This document shows, in pieces, positions 15,178 through 18,179 of a stretch of 18,179 bases of DNA. The stretch comes from Mesorhizobium sp. (GTDB lineage Bacteria; Pseudomonadota; Alphaproteobacteria; Rhizobiales; Rhizobiaceae). Both the position numbers and the translations under genes were made by a program. Numbering within the stretch: position 1 is the stretch's first letter; each line of letters begins with the position of its first letter. Location of the stretch: NCBI GenBank assembly GCA_030698645.1, contig JAUYMV010000472.1:1-18179 (forward strand). Reading direction: 5' to 3'. A model generated the notes under the pieces. That model worked only from the letters and a program-made list of their open reading frames with translations. It made no database searches and was not told where the DNA came from.

Positions 15178-15183
15178 CTATAT
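15178..15183 (+). promoter_or_regulatory. Possible -10 element of the aceA promoter
   Basis: CTATAT matches the rhizobial housekeeping -10 consensus and lies about 75 bases before the aceA start. No good -35 is found at 17 bases: TTGAGC (15152-15157) is at 20 bases. The promoter may therefore depend on an activator, or start elsewhere. Confidence 0.3.
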
Positions 15184-15258
15184 GTGCAGTGCGGTGTAAA
15201 TGTCGTCACATGAAACGTCCTCGGACGGACGTAGCCGTTTCGACACCGGAGAAATCTC

Positions 15259-16548
<1,290 letters not shown>

Positions 16549-16551
16549 TGT

Positions 16552-16575
16552 GCGGGGGACAGTTTACTTTCCCGC
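16552..16575 (+). repeat. Hairpin directly after aceA (REP-like sequence)
   Basis: Four bases after the aceA stop, GCGGGGGA can pair with TTTCCCGC (five Watson-Crick pairs, two G-U pairs and an A-U pair in RNA) around an eight-base loop. The GGGGACAGTTTACTTTCCC core resembles sequences seen near REP-type palindromes in other proteobacteria. No U-run follows, so it is at most a weak terminator or a transcript-stabilising hairpin. Confidence 0.35.
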
Positions 16576-16688
16576 CCCAAGCGCGATATTGCCAGGGCGA
16601 TGTCGCGCGGGGGCGAGGGTAGGCTGCCCCGACGCCACCCGAGAAAATGCCTGAGACGGCAAAAAAGACGAGCGAGGAGAACACTCCC

Positions 16689-16931
16689 ATGACGCCAAGG
16701 ACGCGGGTCAAGGAACGGGCCGAGGAACAGTCTTCGTCGATGACGGACGACCAGCAGGCGGTGATCCGCATGGTCGCCAACGACCTGCACCGGCTGAACC
16801 AGTCGGTGATGAAGGCCGTCGAGGCCGGCGTGTCCGTCGAGCTCGTGCGCTCTGCCCGCCACCATGGCGGCGACGGCAACTGGGGCGACCTGCTCATCCC
16901 GGTCATCGTGACGCAGCCCGCGAAAAGCTAA
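16689..16931 (+). CDS. Small hypothetical protein downstream of aceA
   Basis: I do not recognise this protein of about 80 residues. It is soluble, with a charged N-terminal part (TPRTRVKERAEEQSSS) and a predicted helical core, DDQQAVIRMVANDLHRLNQS followed by VMKAVEAGVSVELVR. It ends with HHGGDGNWGDLLIPVIVTQP. The ATG at 16689 is chosen because AGGAG lies nine bases upstream; in-frame ATGs at 16647 (94 residues) and 16740 (63 residues) are possible, and the conserved-looking core begins only near the last one. It lies about 140 bases after aceA on the same strand and may share its transcript or have its own promoter. There is no signal peptide or membrane segment. Confidence 0.6.
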   Translation: MTPRTRVKERAEEQSSSMTDDQQAVIRMVANDLHRLNQSVMKAVEAGVSVELVRSARHHGGDGNWGDLLIPVIVTQPAKS

Positions 16932-16979
16932 TAGCTGAAAATTTTACTCAACACATTAGGACAACAACAGCGAGCCGTA

Positions 16980-16991
16980 GAACAATTGTTC
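16980..16991. promoter_or_regulatory. 12-bp perfect palindrome GAACAATTGTTC
   Basis: GAACAATTGTTC is fully self-complementary and lies in the AT-richer 186-base gap upstream of the receiver-domain gene. Its form is that of a binding site for a dimeric helix-turn-helix regulator. No regulator can be assigned. Confidence 0.4.
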
Positions 16992-17117
16992 GCGAGCTTG
17001 CATACAGCATTGGTATTCTGCTCAAGATGGGCTTGTATTTATGTTGAATGTGCCCTTTAACCGGCATGTGACGAGCCTCTCAACTTCAGGTTCAAGCCCG
17101 CCCTGCGAGTAACGCCG

Positions 17118-17576
17118 ATGCCGTATTCGGATCTCGAAAATCCGCGCAAGCCGAGGCCTGACGACCAGGCATTCGAGGCCGCGTTCCCGGTGCGGCCGGG
17201 GTTTGTCGTGGTCGTTGGACGATCGCCGGTCACGCTCATCGTGCTGTCGCGTATCGTCGAGCGCGCCCGGATGCGGCCGGTCTCGGAAAGTCCGGAAACG
17301 GCAGGCCGCATGATCGAGGAGTGCCGGCCTGCCATCGTGGTGCTCGACGGCGGCGCTGACCTGCGCGATTGCGACGCCGCGCTCGACAGCATCCTGGCCC
17401 AGAAGCGCCTGACGGGCGGCGCGGCGCCGTTTGTCATTCTCCTGACGCCCAACAACTACGCGCACCGCGCCCTCGAAGCCGGCGGCACAATAGACGCGAT
17501 GGTGGCCAAGCCGATCACCCCGGAGCGCCTGCAGCCGCTGATCGAGCAGATCCGCGACCGCGCCGCGCACCTGTGA
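17118..17576 (+). CDS. Stand-alone receiver-domain protein with degenerate acidic pocket
   Basis: This 152-residue protein carries one CheY-like receiver fold and no output domain. The phospho-acceptor Asp is D77 in PAIVVLDGGAD, the conserved Thr is T110 in VILLTPNN and the conserved Lys is K131 in VAKPITPERLQPLIEQ. The first strand, however, reads FVVVVGRSPVTLIVLSRIVE: the acidic pair that normally follows strand 1 (as in VVDDSPV) is replaced by G34-R35, so ordinary Mg-dependent phosphorylation is doubtful. About 27 residues precede the domain. No clear ribosome site lies before the ATG at 17118; GCGAG about ten bases upstream is the best candidate. It lies 106 bases before the glutamine-synthetase-like gene on the same strand and might be linked to it, but no histidine kinase is nearby. 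Confidence 0.75.
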   Translation: MPYSDLENPRKPRPDDQAFEAAFPVRPGFVVVVGRSPVTLIVLSRIVERARMRPVSESPETAGRMIEECRPAIVVLDGGADLRDCDAALDSILAQKRLTGGAAPFVILLTPNNYAHRALEAGGTIDAMVAKPITPERLQPLIEQIRDRAAHL

Positions 17577-17622
17577 CGCGCACTGCCAGATCGTCCTTCC
17601 CCCGACGCCTTCGCAGAGCGCC

Positions 17623-17652
17623 CTTCCCTTCCACCATGCCGGGCGGCTATAG
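17623..17652 (+). promoter_or_regulatory. Weak candidate promoter for the glutamine-synthetase-like gene
   Basis: CTTCCC (17623-17628) and CTATAG (17647-17652), 18 bases apart, partly match the rhizobial CTTGAC / CTATAT consensus. The -10 is good and the -35 poor. Transcription would start about 25 bases before the ATG at 17683. Confidence 0.22.
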
Positions 17653-17682
17653 TCATCTTCCCAGCAACCGTCTTGGTGATTG

Positions 17683-18179
17683 ATGCCCCCTGTCAAGAAG
17701 GAAGTCCGACCGTCAGGCCGCGGCGGCCGCAAGCACGTTCCAAGTTTCCTCAACAACAATCGCGGCGTGAAGAACTGGAAGGAAGCCAGCGCCTGGCTGG
17801 AATGGCGCGGCATCGAGGACATCGAGTGCATCACGCCCGACCAGGCCGGCATCGCGCGCGGCAAGATGATGCCGTCGAAGAAATTCACCTCGAACACCTC
17901 GCTGGCGCTGCCGTCAGCGCCTTTCATGATGACTATTTCGGGCGACTATCCGGAGGACGGCAACGGCTTTGCCTATCCGGAGGACGATGGCGATCTGAAG
18001 CTGATGCCGGACCTGTCGACGCTGACGGCGGTGCCGTGGGAGGAAGACCCGACGGCGCAGGTGATCTGCGACCTCGTCCACCAGGACGGCCGCAGCGTCG
18101 AGTTCACGCCGCGCAACGTGCTCAAGCGCGTGGTCGCAGCGTATACGAGGCTCGGCCTTCGAGCGGTGGTGGCGCCTGA
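17683..18179 (+). CDS. Glutamine-synthetase-family protein, 5' part (PuuA-like; 3' end outside window)
   Basis: The first 165 residues are visible, and the frame runs off the right edge; the closing TGA of the window is out of frame and is not its stop. The chain begins with a basic leader (MPPVKKEVRPSGRGGRKHVP) and continues into the N-terminal beta-grasp domain of the glutamine synthetase superfamily. The domain is seen in IEDIECITPDQAGIARGKMM, then SGDYPEDGNGF, LMPDLSTLTAVPWEEDPTAQ and VICDLVHQDGRSVEFTPRNV, ending in VVAP just before the expected glutamate of the ATP/metal site. This pattern belongs to the GlnA-like/PuuA-like branch that ligates glutamate to amines such as putrescine, and not to ordinary nitrogen-assimilating GlnA. 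With a Pot importer in the same window a role in polyamine breakdown is plausible but inferred. The ribosome site is weak (GGTGA, five bases upstream). Confidence 0.85.
   Translation, partial: MPPVKKEVRPSGRGGRKHVPSFLNNNRGVKNWKEASAWLEWRGIEDIECITPDQAGIARGKMMPSKKFTSNTSLALPSAPFMMTISGDYPEDGNGFAYPEDDGDLKLMPDLSTLTAVPWEEDPTAQVICDLVHQDGRSVEFTPRNVLKRVVAAYTRLGLRAVVAP

Noticed and set aside
18177..18179. TGA at the very end of the window as a stop codon
   Set aside because: It is out of frame with the glutamine-synthetase-like gene, whose frame continues with an incomplete codon GA after VVAP.

Overview
The window is GC-rich chromosomal DNA. Long ORFs run on both strands, Shine-Dalgarno sites are mostly clear, and the protein repertoire points to an alphaproteobacterium of the Hyphomicrobiales (Mesorhizobium/Aminobacter-like). 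The main pointers are an acetoacetyl-CoA synthetase, an AsmA protein, an ScfR/RamB-type regulator facing isocitrate lyase, a PotFGHI operon and a glutamine-synthetase-like protein of the rhizobial PuuA-like type. This placement is inferred from remembered family resemblance; no search was run. I see no insertion sequence, phage, CRISPR array, tRNA or rRNA.

Layout: (1) 2-895 (+) is the 3' end of an iron-type ABC permease gene. (2) 914-1162 (-) is a small MORN-like repeat protein. (3) 1163-1472 has no gene but holds a strong minus-strand terminator and an 11-bp inverted repeat. (4) 1473-3431 (-) is acetoacetyl-CoA synthetase, divergent from (5) 3623-5431 (+), an AsmA-family protein, which is followed by 5497-5739 (+), a small two-helix membrane protein. 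(6) 5814-9914 (-) is potF, a terminator, then potG-potH-potI: a complete polyamine (putrescine-type) ABC importer. (7) 10099-11064 (-) is a DMT/EamA exporter. (8) 11193-12993 (+) is a tightly overlapping set: an MsrQ-like haem membrane protein, an NADPH:quinone-oxidoreductase-like protein and a small antitoxin-like protein. (9) 12984-13568 (-) is an unrecognised membrane-anchored protein. (10) 13594-15042 (-) is an ScfR/RamB-like regulator, divergent from (11) 15259-16548 (+), isocitrate lyase, with a small unknown gene after it. (12) 17118-17576 (+) is an atypical receiver-domain protein, and 17683 to the window end is the 5' part of a glutamine-synthetase-like gene.

How the genes fit together: acetoacetyl-CoA synthetase feeds acetoacetate (for example from poly-hydroxybutyrate or fatty acids) to acetyl-CoA. 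Isocitrate lyase, probably controlled by the divergent ScfR-like protein, channels acetyl-CoA through the glyoxylate bypass. The Pot importer would bring in putrescine or a related polyamine, and the glutamine-synthetase-like protein at the right edge is of the type that can gamma-glutamylate amines, so uptake and catabolism may be linked although about 8 kb apart. Most of the region looks like ordinary core genome. The items most worth a second look are the MsrQ-like protein with a glutamine at a predicted haem-ligand histidine position, coupled to a quinone oxidoreductase; the receiver domain lacking its acidic pair; the repeated half-sites between the regulator and aceA; and the structured gene-free stretch downstream of the acetoacetyl-CoA synthetase gene.
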